Below are positions 1 through 11,864 of a stretch of 32,807 nucleotides of DNA, piece by piece. The notes beneath the pieces were generated by a model. The model did no database searches and was not told where the DNA came from. It saw only the letters and a list, made by a program, of their open reading frames with translations. Within the stretch, counting starts at the first letter, position 1; every line of letters starts with the position of its first letter. Location of the stretch: assembly GCA_000787465.1 (NCBI GenBank), contig JSYX01000393.1, forward strand, positions 1 to 32,807. Reading direction: 5' to 3'. Position numbers and translations under genes: made by a program. The DNA comes from Thermomucor indicae-seudaticae. Lineage: Eukaryota; Mucoromycota; Mucoromycetes; Mucorales; Lichtheimiaceae.

Positions 1-48
1 GGAGGAGAGCAAGCTGAGGCTGGGTGTATTATTTGTCGGGATTTTAAA

Positions 49-78
49 AACCAGAGCAAACCAGAGCAGAACCAGAGA
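49..78. repeat. Three 10-bp direct repeats upstream of HPPD
   Basis: The unit AACCAGAGCA occurs at 49-58 and 59-68, with a third near copy at 70-78. It lies about 200 bp before the HPPD start codon, in the likely promoter. It could be a cluster of activator sites, but no factor can be named from sequence alone. Confidence 0.5.
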
Positions 79-174
79 CCGGAGATCCGGTCCGGAACCC
101 TATAACCACAATGGTCAATTGACTTGAATTACCTCATGCGTATGCGTGGGAAATTTTTCGTTCCCACGGGGTCC

Positions 175-182
175 TATAAAGG
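175..182 (+). promoter_or_regulatory. TATA box of the HPPD gene
   Basis: TATAAAGG lies about 90 bp before the ATG at 271, after a moderately GC-rich stretch. Position and sequence fit a core promoter TATA element. A pyrimidine-rich stretch (about 195-212) follows, where transcription may start. Confidence 0.55.
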
Positions 183-270
183 CACACCAACGCTTACTCT
201 TCTCTTCTTCTGTTGCCAAAGGCTTATTTAATTGATAAAAGCCAAAGTACACATCTACTTCTCATTGGAA

Positions 271-1710
<1,440 letters not shown>

Positions 1711-1739
1711 TCCTTGCTTTCTCTCTGTATGTCTTTTGC

Positions 1740-1745
1740 AATAAA
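1740..1745 (+). terminator. Poly(A) signal of HPPD
   Basis: AATAAA lies 30 nt after the HPPD stop codon, between two convergent genes. This is the normal position for a eukaryotic cleavage and polyadenylation signal. Confidence 0.5.
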
Positions 1746-1968
1746 TGGGTCTGCTAAAAGGAAAAAATATTACTGTCAGTATACGTAACATCGACCACTA
1801 GTAATAGAAAAGCAAATCATTCATTTTGTATATTTATAGGTGTTTGCTCCGCTGTAAGCATGGGCTTCCATGGTGTACACAGAAAGTAGTCCAAGGGAAC
1901 CAAGTATATTATAATTTTGCCAGGAAGAGGGGGGAAAAGAAATGTGAGATAACGGGGATACCTTTGTT

Positions 1969-3055
1969 CTACTGTGCTTTTGTCAGAGCAATAGCGCTAA
2001 AGTTGGTCTGTTCTGGATCCCTTGCAATATACTGTCGCATCACCTTGGCGGCGCCCTGTAATAGACATCGTGTGAATTCATTCTTTTCTGCGATGTATAC
2101 TCGCCTCTTTTTTTTTTACCTCGACAAGGTCAGTACATTTACCGTGGTTAATAGGGAATAGTTTTCGACCGTCAAGTTCGTAAAGATGATTGTCTGCTAC
2201 GATGAAACAAACGAAATGTAAATCCGTGTCTTCGTTAATGTCTGGAGCCTGACAAGATTATAAGTTATTAGACCGGAAATGTATCTCTCTCTTTTCCTTT
2301 ATCATTTTACCTGGGTTTGTCCTGCCTGTGCAGATGTGTGATGTAATTCGGCCAACTCTTTTGAATTCTCTAGCAATTCTGCTCGTTCTTCGGGTGACAT
2401 GTCCTTGGCCTGATCTATGAGATTCCGGAACAATCCTAGTCCTACATTCATGCCCATATTTGGTTGCCACTCTATGCTACAACTTTTCAATAAAACCTAC
2501 CAACAATGCTTTCATTGTTTGCCAAGGAATGGAGTAAAGCAATCATGCCGCATGCATTATCAATTGTCTGTTTGAAAAAGACAACATCCGGACTGACGTT
2601 TTGTTCGAGTTTGGTCAATCGAGCTTCCTCTTCTTCTTTGAACTCGAGATATTTTTCAGTTAATGGGAAAAGGAAAATGATGGCCACGCAAGGTCGAGGT
2701 ATCATTGCAAGTAACTCTGGGTCGAAGCCTGTAGCAAACAGACCTTGTCTAGCTATCGCGAGCGCAAAGAGAGTGAGGAAGAAGCTCACCATAAACGTCA
2801 GTGTAGCTCCAAGACGGATCAACGCCATTGGCATGGGCAATCTGCATGATTGCGTGTCAACTTTTGTTCACTCATTGAGAAAACGAACAACAACACTTGC
2901 CTTGTTCCACACCTATACAATGCGGGAAAACGCCCGCGATTCGTCAGCCCTCTGCCATGCATAAGCCTAAATGACGCAAGAAACTGTACCTCCGGGTTGC
3001 CTTCAAGAGGAAGCCAGCGCAAAGTACTTTTTTCTCCTGTTTCTTCTTCGGCCAT
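1969..3055 (-). CDS. Ubiquitin carboxyl-terminal hydrolase, UCHL3 type
   Basis: Cysteine protease (peptidase family C12) that cleaves small adducts from the C-terminus of ubiquitin or NEDD8. Reading down the minus strand, the exons are 2990-3055, 2901-2912, 2790-2841, 2501-2728, 2311-2441, 2120-2248 and 1969-2055. They give 234 aa (human UCHL3 has 230). The catalytic set is complete: Q97 and C103 in [12 protein letters not shown]174 in DLHFV and D189 in YELDGRK. The His-Asp spacing of 15 equals the human one. The N-terminal [11 protein letters not shown] and the MSPEERA...AGQT crossover-loop region are family hallmarks. Exon 2 is only 12 nt (Val-Trp-Asn-Lys) and is followed by a GC-AG intron; without it the protein lacks four residues relative to the family. 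The acceptor at 2442 (after AATGTAG) was chosen for intron length (59 nt); an earlier acceptor would add 12 residues. The gene is divergent from the RBR ligase gene. Confidence 0.95.
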
Positions 3056-4274
3056 GGTTCAGTTTATGCAAAAAGCCCTTGAGGAAGGAAAGCGAACGGC
3101 CTCGGCGGGCAACTGCAGAGTCAGCCCAATCGGGATATTGTTTTACCCAGTAGGAGATTTGTAGCCTGTCATGCAACAGGCCTTAAGAATAAATCTAGCG
3201 CGGCTTCTTTACAATTGGATGCTCAATAAACTTGTTCATTACCGTTTAGTGTGGACTTTCTACTTATGGCTATCGAGGAATTCAACTTGTACTGCTAGTA
3301 TTATTCGAAACACTATGCAAGCATCTTTGCGACTCGTGATGCAAACGCACCATAATAAAGACGATGACTTCAAGTTCTTGTAACCCACAGACGACGTCAA
3401 CGTACGATCAGTGATCCTTAATTACACGCTCAGAAGTTCATTAAAGCACTTCCCGCACAGACCTTAAGGTTTGCAAACACTGATCGATCATGCGCACTGT
3501 AAAAAACAGCTTGTTCATTGTCCTTGGTGCATTAATCCTCCCCTGCCCAAATAAATCTGTCGCGGAACAATGAAAGAGGGTGTCGAGCCTCGACTTTGGT
3601 TCCACGCGATAGAGGAAAGCCAGGAAAGAAAGCCTTTTGGTAAGAGTAGCATCCTTCTCAAGGCATGCCAGTTGTATGTAGGAAGAATAAGAAAGCGGTC
3701 TCTTAAACATGTATGCTATCGTCGCTAGCGCTTTTTATTGCTTCCAAGCAGCACGCAACCAGTACCAAGATGTAGCGGCAACCTGGAACAGTACCGCGGT
3801 GAAACAGAAGCAACTGACCTGATAAATTTCTGGCCTACCATTTGTAACTGAATCATAGCAAATTCGGTCTCTGTGTCAGGCCGACTCTTTTAACCATTAC
3901 AGCGCTGATTTTGTGGTTAATGAACCGATACATTGGTATAGGAAACTACTTTACACTTCGAGACTCCGCTGTCATTATCGCAGACCGTAAGAGCCATGCA
4001 GACAGCCAAAAGAAGCACAGGGGGACATGATGTTTATCAAGAGCATTGAAAGCAAGGAAGTTTCTTCCTCTGCAAACCCCTCGGACGACCCCCTTTCAGA
4101 GTTGGCTGAAATTGATTCAAGCTGGTTCAGTGGGCACCGGACAAACTCCCTTATAACCCAGCAGAAAGGACGGCTTATTAAAGCATTGTATCTGTTCTCT
4201 TTCTCTTCCGTCTTTCACCCCTCCACTTTCTCCAAGCAATACAAATACAACAGACAACAGCAACAGCAGCAACA
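3056..4274. other. Intergenic, divergent UCHL3/ariadne promoters
   Basis: About 1.2 kb between two divergent genes. Only short overlapping open frames without family signatures are present (the longest, 89 codons, is on the minus strand at 3441-3710). The last 90 bases before 4275 are pyrimidine-rich and then CAACAG-rich, as expected of a 5' leader. No RNA gene or repeat was recognised. Confidence 0.5.
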
Positions 4275-6298
4275 ATGGCCTCTGACAGTGATTACGACGA
4301 TACCTTTATGGTATGCTCATAACACTACTTCCGAGCAGTCCGATGGCAAACTGCATATAATTCACAAATCTAAACAACCCACATGTTAGCTTGATCCAGA
4401 AGATACCATGGACGAAGACAGCGATCTAGAATCGGCCAGTTCCGTTGCAGATTCCGGTATTTGCTTCTTTGCTGCGACTGCTTTCCCTTCTGTTGTTTTG
4501 TTAATTTATGCTATTACGTAGACAAGGAAGACTTTGTAGAAAATGACCATGCATTTGACAGTGCGTTTGCAGAGAAACCTCAAGCCAAAGCTTACGAAGT
4601 GGAATTCACCGTACACAGCAATGCCAATCTTATGCGGATTCAAGCCAAAGAGATTGACCAAGTGGCTACCATTCTAGGCAAGTGGAAAAGGGTGCCCAGC
4701 CAGGAAGATAGGGGATTATTGACACACACACGATAGGTCTTTCGAATGAGGATGCGGCTACACTGCTACGATATTTTCGATGGAACAAGGAAAAGTTATT
4801 TGAACGGTATATGGATCAGCCAGAAAAGGTGCTGCGTTCCGCAGGCGTTTCGACGGCGACAGAAGACGATCAAACGATCCTGAAGGCCAAGGATTTAAAG
4901 CTTGACGAACCGTTTGTGTGCGAGATATGCTGCGACGATGATCCAGAAATGGAAACCGTATGTGTTGCGTGTGGTCATCGGTTTTGCAAGACATGCTACG
5001 TGCATTATATCCGGCAAAAGGTCCGAGAGGAAGGCGAGTCGCGGAGGATTGAATGTCCACAGGACAAGTGCAACGTGATTGTGGATGAAAAGACAGTCGA
5101 ACGTTTAATGGACCCAGAGACCAACGAGAAATACCGGACACTCTTGAATCGGACCTTTGTGGATGATAACGACTTCCTGAGGTGGTGCCCTGCTCCAGAC
5201 TGTGAATATGCTATCGAGTGTCATATACCAAGTACCTCTCTGACCTCGATTGTGCCTACTGTACAGTGTGCCTGTGGTAACCGATTTTGTTTTGGGTGTG
5301 GATTGCCCGATCACCAGGTAAATTGAAACCCGCCGTGTGAATGCTGGAGGAAAAGAGATGCTTATTGGTTGATGAACGGGAAAAGCCTGCTATTTGCGTG
5401 ATTGTAAAGAAATGGCTCAAAAAGTGTGAGGATGATTCAGAAACAGCAAATTGGATCTCTGCTCACACCAAAGAATGTCCACGGTGTCAATCGACCATTG
5501 AAAAGAACGGTGGATGCAACCATATGACTTGCAGGAAATGCCGCCACGAGTTCTGTTGGGTCTGCATGGGTAAGTCAGCCTGCATGCATGACTTTCTTTT
5601 TATATGCACTACTCACATGTAAGGATAATCAGGGCCATGGTCAGAGCACGGCACGTCGTGGTATAACTGTAATCGATACGACGAGAAAAGCAGTGCTGAA
5701 GCCAGAGAGAATCAGACCCAATCTCGTGTCAGTCTAGAACGGTACCTTCATGTAAGATGAACAGGATAGCAAGTTCTGGACCAGAGACTAACGGATATCA
5801 ACAAGTATTACAACCGCTATGCAAACCATGAACAGTCGGCGCGTTTGGATCAGGATCTGTATCTGAAAACAGAAAAGAAAATGGAGGAAATGCAGCAGAC
5901 CAGCGATTTGTCATGGATTGAAGTTCAATTCCTCAAGAAAGCAGTGGATGTGACAGTGCAATGCCGTATGACTCTCAAGTGGACATACGCATTTGCCTTT
6001 TACTTGGCACGAACCAACGAGACGGAAATTTTCGAGGTGAGTGAGATATGCCAATATCTGGTATATATCATACTCAACGTGTAATGAATAATAGGACAAC
6101 CAGAGAGATCTGGAAATGGCCACGGAGCAGTTATCGGAACTCTTAGAGAAGCCTCTAGAGCGCGAAAAGATTGCACAACTGCGACAAGCAGTGTTGGACA
6201 AGTCAGTATATGTCAAACAGAGACGGGAGATTCTGCTGGAAGATACTGCCAAGGGCTTGTTGGAGGGTCGATGGAGCTTCTTTGTAGATCTCAAATAA
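4275..6298 (+). CDS. RBR-type E3 ubiquitin ligase, ariadne-1 (HHARI) family
   Basis: RING-between-RING ligase that receives ubiquitin from an E2 on RING1 and passes it through a RING2 cysteine to substrates. Family members cooperate with neddylated cullin-RING ligases. Exons: 4275-4310, 4390-4456, 4522-4677, 4737-5317, 5386-5569, 5633-5751, 5806-6036 and 6095-6298, giving 525 aa (human ARIH1 557). Order of parts: acidic N-terminus, UBA-like helices with [15 protein letters not shown] (about 98-113), RING1 from C148, IBR (about 215-275) and RING2 (about 311-345). The predicted catalytic cysteine is C324 in GGCNHMTC. The ariadne domain follows, with [13 protein letters not shown] and a Leu-rich end. 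Intron 3 (4678-4736) is GC-AG with donor GCAAGTGG. The start at 4275 follows a CAACAG-rich leader and gives an acidic [12 protein letters not shown] start like that of relatives. The gene converges on the DUF2828 gene with 134 bp between stops. Confidence 0.96.
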
Positions 6299-6432
6299 CT
6301 TCTTCTTCATTCGATGTACATTTGACTCTTTGCAGACATAAAGGCACTTTGTTTCATAGAAAAACGAAAAGACTATTTATAGGGTAGATAAGACTGCGAA
6401 CGATAATTCGCTATATATAAGAGCTTTGCCAC

Positions 6433-8712
6433 TTAATCGACCACGACGAGGTCCTTAAAACTGCTGTGAGAGATAGCCTTGTCCATGGATTCCAGGGGAG
6501 TCAATTCTGATTTCTTCTTTGGTTGTTCATCATTATCGTCCAGCATATCATATTCTTCCTCTTCTTGCCCGACTTTGCCTTCAAGAAAGTTCTTCATGAG
6601 TGCGCCGGAATAACCGCAAAGCATGGCACATCCTGGGGTATCTTGAGTAACGGGTTTGGGTGCTTCCGGATCCATGCTTGGGTCATCGGTCGGTCTTGTG
6701 CCAGCCAAATTCCACCAAACGATCTCAGGTACTGTGTATCCTTCGGCCTCGTACGCCGCCTTGATTCTTTCGTACGTGGTAGCCCAGCTACCAGAAGGAG
6801 TAGAGGTACCGCTATGAATGTCACGACAACCGACATCAAACTCCATATCCGAGAAAATAAAGAGTCGCTTGACCATGTCTTCTTGCTTGAGCTTGTGTTT
6901 TTTGGCAATCGGGAGAAGGAGGTCCAGAAAGACAGCTTCGATGTTGGTCGACATGCCAGCGCACGCCCTTAAAACGGACTTGACGCGCTCACAGAACGAC
7001 GGGATTTCGGCGAGGTTGACCACAGACGGAGTGCTTGAAAAGGTGATGATGGAGTTGCCGAAAGGCGGAGCAACGAGTTCGGCCAGAAGCAAGGCGAGCC
7101 CAATGGCCGGGTAAAGAGGTACAATCGTGGCGTTCATTGAACACATCATGGAGCCCGAAGTATCCAGGACGGCGATCGCTTGACCCAACGAGGCGTGTTG
7201 ACGGATCGATTCAACGAGGGTCCGCCACTGCGCGTCAATCAGCGTCTTTTCTATCTCAATCAACTCTTTGCTGACGTCCTGGTTGTTCTCCTTGACCTTG
7301 AGTCCGAGTTTCGAAGCCCTAGTGCTGCTCCCGTTGCAGCACTGGACGGCTCGCTCTGCCAATTGGTACGGCTGAAGCGTCGCGCCGCTGACCTGGCGCT
7401 TGCCTGCGACCACATCCTGGAGGAACGCCCTGAATTGCTGTGGTGCGTGCTTGTAAAAGTGCTGGCTGTTGTTTTGCATGCAGAGGGAAGGAACGCGGGA
7501 AAAGTTGATGGATGTCCATTCGCCACTGGACATGCGACGCTCGGTCACGTCCAGCGCAGCACGTAACGGGCTCAGATATTCCTTGCGATAGCGCTCGCGG
7601 ACCTTGTTGAGGTAGTGCTGGCGCGGCTCGTCCCGTTCTTGGTACTCGGCAGGCGGGAACAAGAGTTCAGCGATCGAGGTGGCCATCAGAGTGTGCTTGT
7701 CGTGCGTCTGCTGGAGCGAAGGAGCCCATTTGGCTGCCAGACTCAGTTCGTTGACCTTGGAAGCCTTGAGCAGTTCTAGATCCTTGCGTAGCTGAGCAGC
7801 AAACAGACGCGCGACGGTGCAGTGCAGCACCCGGTAATGGGTGTTGTTTGTGAGCAAGTCAACGATGCGGTCATGCCGTTTGGCCCGCTTGTTCATCTTG
7901 GCTTCCCTCTGTTCTTGTCGCTGCTTGGCTTGCTGCGCATCAATCGCTTCCTTTCTCGCCTTGAGCATCGCCTGTTGTTCCTCTGCGAATTCGCACGCCT
8001 TGAGCGACTTGTAGAACTGGCAGCTCCGTTCTCGGGGGCTCTTTCCTTTGATCCAAGGCCGGCGCGCAATCCTGAGACAGTTCAGTGCCTGGTAGCGTCC
8101 GCCTTCTCCCTTGGGGCCATCCTCCAGCTCGCCGTTTGCGTAAATCTGACACACGTTCAACAAGTCCTTCCAGTACCCGTGGCACTTGAAGAGCGCCTTG
8201 CCGTTGCGTTTTTCGACTTCGATCGTCTCGGCAACTAAGAGAGGCAGGTTGTGGATGGCTGTCTGTGGATGATGCATTAGGAGCCAGCCAAAAGCAACGT
8301 AGAACCGGTACTTGGCCGATTTGCCTTGATGGATCGACCGCGTATGCCAAATGATCCGCAGGGTTCGCTCAGGGTCCTGCAGCCACGCATTCTCCAACAG
8401 ATGATAAATGTGGCCCGTATCCAGATTCACGCCGAGCTGATAGTACAAGTCGAGACATGCATCGTTCGTCGAACGGTGGGCCACGGCACCGTTGACGGTT
8501 TTTTGTAGGTTCCCTACTTTAGACAACGCATCCATCATAGGATGATGATGGTCTTCTTGTTCGTCGGCGGTCAACTTGAGATACTTCATACCGCGTTGCA
8601 GAGACAGTTCAAAACGTTCATGCAGTAAAATCAGCTCGTCATGAAGTGCATCCACGTAAGGAAGCGACGCGTCAAAGGTTTGATACGACATGACCGAAAG
8701 GAAAGTAAGCAA
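6433..8712 (-). CDS. DUF2828 protein with C-terminal von Willebrand A domain
   Basis: Single-exon protein of 759 aa, or 752 aa if the second ATG (8691, MSYQTF...) is used, which I find equally likely. The N-terminal two-thirds match the TROVE-like helical module of the DUF2828 family: LYYQLGVNLDTG, HTRSIHQGKSAKYRFYVAFG and HGYWKDLLN. The C-terminal third is a vWA fold with a complete metal-site signature: D517-T-S-G-S, a later threonine in MSTNIEAVF, and an aspartate in FIFSDMEFD. A Lys/Arg/Gln-rich, probable coiled-coil segment (about residues 240-280) lies between them. The molecular role of the family is not established. By analogy with Ro60-type TROVE+vWA proteins, RNA binding is possible (inference). 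It is the only long intronless gene in a window where the other genes are split. Confidence 0.9.
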   Translation of the reverse strand: MLTFLSVMSYQTFDASLPYVDALHDELILLHERFELSLQRGMKYLKLTADEQEDHHHPMMDALSKVGNLQKTVNGAVAHRSTNDACLDLYYQLGVNLDTGHIYHLLENAWLQDPERTLRIIWHTRSIHQGKSAKYRFYVAFGWLLMHHPQTAIHNLPLLVAETIEVEKRNGKALFKCHGYWKDLLNVCQIYANGELEDGPKGEGGRYQALNCLRIARRPWIKGKSPRERSCQFYKSLKACEFAEEQQAMLKARKEAIDAQQAKQRQEQREAKMNKRAKRHDRIVDLLTNNTHYRVLHCTVARLFAAQLRKDLELLKASKVNELSLAAKWAPSLQQTHDKHTLMATSIAELLFPPAEYQERDEPRQHYLNKVRERYRKEYLSPLRAALDVTERRMSSGEWTSINFSRVPSLCMQNNSQHFYKHAPQQFRAFLQDVVAGKRQVSGATLQPYQLAERAVQCCNGSSTRASKLGLKVKENNQDVSKELIEIEKTLIDAQWRTLVESIRQHASLGQAIAVLDTSGSMMCSMNATIVPLYPAIGLALLLAELVAPPFGNSIITFSSTPSVVNLAEIPSFCERVKSVLRACAGMSTNIEAVFLDLLLPIAKKHKLKQEDMVKRLFIFSDMEFDVGCRDIHSGTSTPSGSWATTYERIKAAYEAEGYTVPEIVWWNLAGTRPTDDPSMDPEAPKPVTQDTPGCAMLCGYSGALMKNFLEGKVGQEEEEYDMLDDNDEQPKKKSELTPLESMDKAISHSSFKDLVVVD

Positions 8713-8922
8713 GGAAAAACAAAAAGCAGTAGTGAAGAAAAGCGGTCCCTTTTAAAACGAACGTGTCGCAGTTGAACCGCAGTTTTGCAGGTTACACCAT
8801 TTTAGGATGGACGACCGCAGCATTTACAAATTCAGTATCACTTTTCAAATCAACACGGCAAAGCTTTTTAATTAACTAATCACATAACGCGGAAGTCGCT
8901 AGAACGAGGACCATTTACATAT

Positions 8923-11105
8923 TTACCGTAGGTGATATTTCTTTATGTCGGGGGAACTACCTGTTGTGACTTTGCCGTTCGCGTCCTTGTAGAAGTAGGT
9001 GGTTTTGTGGTTTTGAGCTTTGGCCTTGTAGCTAAGCAGCATGCCACAAGGCGCACCCTTCTCCATATAGTCTTTTACTATCTGCTCGGTGATTTTTTTG
9101 CATGAATCAATGTGGATCTGCTTTATATGTGGGAACTGGTCAAGTACTTCTTTAGTAATCCCATTGAGCTGGGACAAGGTCAATGTGTGTATACTGTTCG
9201 ATCGCCGAAGTGCCGTAAGTACTGCATCATCCACGTCAAACTTTTTCAGTACCAAGCGTTCCAGTCCCTGACACGTCGAGAAACCGTTGAATAGGCCAAC
9301 TTGTTTCAACCGCGTCGCGGTATGTGAGATATTGCATAGTTCGAGACACCTTAAGCCTTTGGAATTGGATAAAAATGTTTTGAAGTCTTCCAGCTCAGGG
9401 CGGGTATTGTCGAGCAGTCTTAACCGTCGTAGCCGTTTCAGCTCGGTCAACTTTTCCAGCGTAGCCTTTTCTACGACTATATTATTTATCGTGACATCTT
9501 CAAGGTTCGGACAGACACCAATGACATGGGCCAGCACGCTAGGCGCTTTCCACACAGGGTTTGTCGGAACAATCTCCAGCGTTCGCAAATTGGAGAAATC
9601 GCCTATGGTGTCTGCAACATGCCAGCCCTCGTGCGACGGCGACGTGATCCGCAGAGGCAACCGTACTTTGCGAAGCGTTTCATGGCCGAGTTCGAAGAAT
9701 TGCGTCAACGCCCTACAGCCTGCGACTAGCGTGTTTTCAACATCGAGTGTCCGCAAGCCAGTATCTTGATGCCAGCCATCATTGTGTTCACAATTTACGT
9801 GCCAGCCTTCTACGGGTTCTGCCTTTTCCCTGTGCCGCAGATAGAGCTCGGTCAGCGTTCCTCTAAACCTTTGATAAATAAAATTCAAGAGCTCCTCGAA
9901 GTCGTTGGACTCGTAGCCCCAGGTATTCAGTTCGATATGCTTTAGATCAGTACAGTTTTGGAGTACACGGATCACTTTGTCTTTCTGCGCGTTCCCCACC
10001 CAAAGTGAAAGGCACTTCAGTCGTAAATCAGCCAGGGACGCTATCACCTCGTCCCTTAGAAAGGCGGTGTCGTCCGATACAAGATGGAGCACCTTCAGCC
10101 TTCGACATTGCATCAATACGGGCGGGAGTAAAGCGGTATAGGCTGCTGATCTCATGCTGAGTGATAGGTAGCTCAGGCTTCCTTTGTTCATGCGTATCAA
10201 TTCAGGAAAGAATTGCTTAAAACTCTTGGCGATCTTATGGGTAAGTTGTGGAAACACTACATTTTTTCAGCTATCAATCATATCCTTCGTTTTTCATTTG
10301 ACGCGAGAGACTTACCGATCGATTGCAGGTCGCTGACCTTTTGGGTTACAAGAAAGGTCAATACACCGGACATTGTGTTATCTTGAGCAGTCGGAAACAC
10401 CACTTCCCGTACTCTTGACACGACCTTGTTGGTATCATATAGTGACAAAGCTTTCATGTTGATGCCCGTAAAGTCCAAAATATACCACATTGCATCAAAG
10501 TCCATAAAGAAGCGAAACCATGAGTTGCATGTTTGTGCGCACTGCAAAAGGTCAACGAATGATAGACGACTGAAGATATTGAAGCATATATCATAAGGCA
10601 GTCTCTTTAATACTCGCATATTATGATTTTGGATGACCTTTTCCACATGCTCCTTCCTCGCCCTCAAGTGAGTCCAGAACGGATGCTCCGTCGGGACCCG
10701 CTTGAGTCCCTGTCTTGTGATCATGAGCGCGTTCCGCGCCCAGTTCTTTTTCAAGTAGACGCTCGCCATTAGTACGTAGCCTTCGGGCCGATCGTTTGCG
10801 AGCATGAGGATTCGTTGGGCCACCTCGATAGCGTCGTCCAGACGTCTTGCCTTCGCAAGGGCATACGCGCGTTGGAGCAGGACGGGTATAAGCAAGCCAT
10901 TCTGAATCTCCTGCGAAAGAGCCAAGGCTGTTTCCGCTGCATCTGCATATTCCCAATGTCCAACTCGGTGCTCATTTTGTTTGAGGCAGTCGAGCAAGTC
11001 CATCATTTTCATGTTAGGCGGGGTGGGCTCTGCAAAACGTATAATGTCTGCATCAAAGACTTTGGCGATGCGTCCCAAAGGGGACTCGTAAGATCTCCAC
11101 GCCAT
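8923..11105 (-). CDS. F-box protein with N-terminal TPR-like helices and C-terminal leucine-rich repeats
   Basis: Probable substrate receptor of an SCF ubiquitin ligase. Exons: 10316-11105 and 8923-10256, joined across a 59-nt GT-AG intron, giving 707 aa. Residues about 50-150 form paired helices like TPRs (LLQRAYALAKARRLDDAIEVA). The F-box is at about 167-208 (LKRLPYDICFNIFSRLSFVD, then CNSWFRFF). Leucine-rich repeats fill about 270-680 (LRRLRLLDNT, LEDVTINNI, LERLVLKKFD). This order, TPR then F-box then LRR, is the one known for yeast Dia2 and fission yeast Pof3. Orthology cannot be claimed, because mucoralean fungi carry many such proteins. The start MAWRSYES at 11105 was chosen; the frame stays open upstream, but that stretch looks like untranslated leader. 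The gene is divergent from eIF3e. Confidence 0.87.
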
Positions 11106-11864
11106 GTTATTGCTCAAGAGAGTTACGAAAGAGATAAAGAGAAGACGACGCGACTGCGCAGCAATTTTTTTTCTTTTTGTACTTGCTTTGCAGCCAATCA
11201 GGAGAACTACCCACATGCAGCCTGCAGGAAAATGTTCCTTTAGAAGCAACTTCCTTTGACAAACCTCTCCCATGTTTCCACAGTGGCTGGGCAAAGCAAA
11301 CTCGCGTGTAAGTTTCTATAACAACCAAGGCTGACTGTCACGGGCCAAGTAGTACAGGCTCAGGGGAGGGGTATTACGTGTCATATTAGCACAACGATCC
11401 TACGTGGGCCACGGTCAATATACTTTGGTGGCTGATTGAGAACGAGGTCGCCTTCATGTATAACTGTGTCGTAATGTAACCAAATACAGCAAACCTGCAG
11501 AAGCTACTTGAACCTTCCGCTGGCGCACCCACTATCAAAAGGCGTTCGTTCCTTTCTTGTGAGGATAATAGACGTTTGGCAGCTGCATAAATGAGATGTA
11601 TATTCATAAATTCATGCAGGCCATACATTCAACTCGGATGCACATTGATGCATTGACTGTCTTCCACGAATGCAATATCGGTGGCTAGAAAGTACACGGC
11701 TGGCCTTTTACATCTGAAAAGCGCAGTATTACAGTGTACAATACAACGCGTACTACTGTACGTGCTTGGTCTATCGGGGTTTCAAGTTTACACCACCTTT
11801 CGCCCAGTACAGAGAAAAAACTTTTCGATTTGCCGTAACAGTATAGTGAGTAGAGGACAGAACC
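11106..11864. other. Intergenic, divergent F-box/eIF3e promoters
   Basis: About 760 bp between divergent starts. Several short frames overlap on both strands, none with a recognisable family. I see no clear TATA box for either gene, which is usual for a housekeeping gene such as eIF3e. Confidence 0.5.

Noticed and set aside
3441..3710. 89-codon minus-strand frame in the UCHL3/ariadne intergenic region
   Set aside because: No domain, no conserved motif, and it lies in a divergent promoter region.
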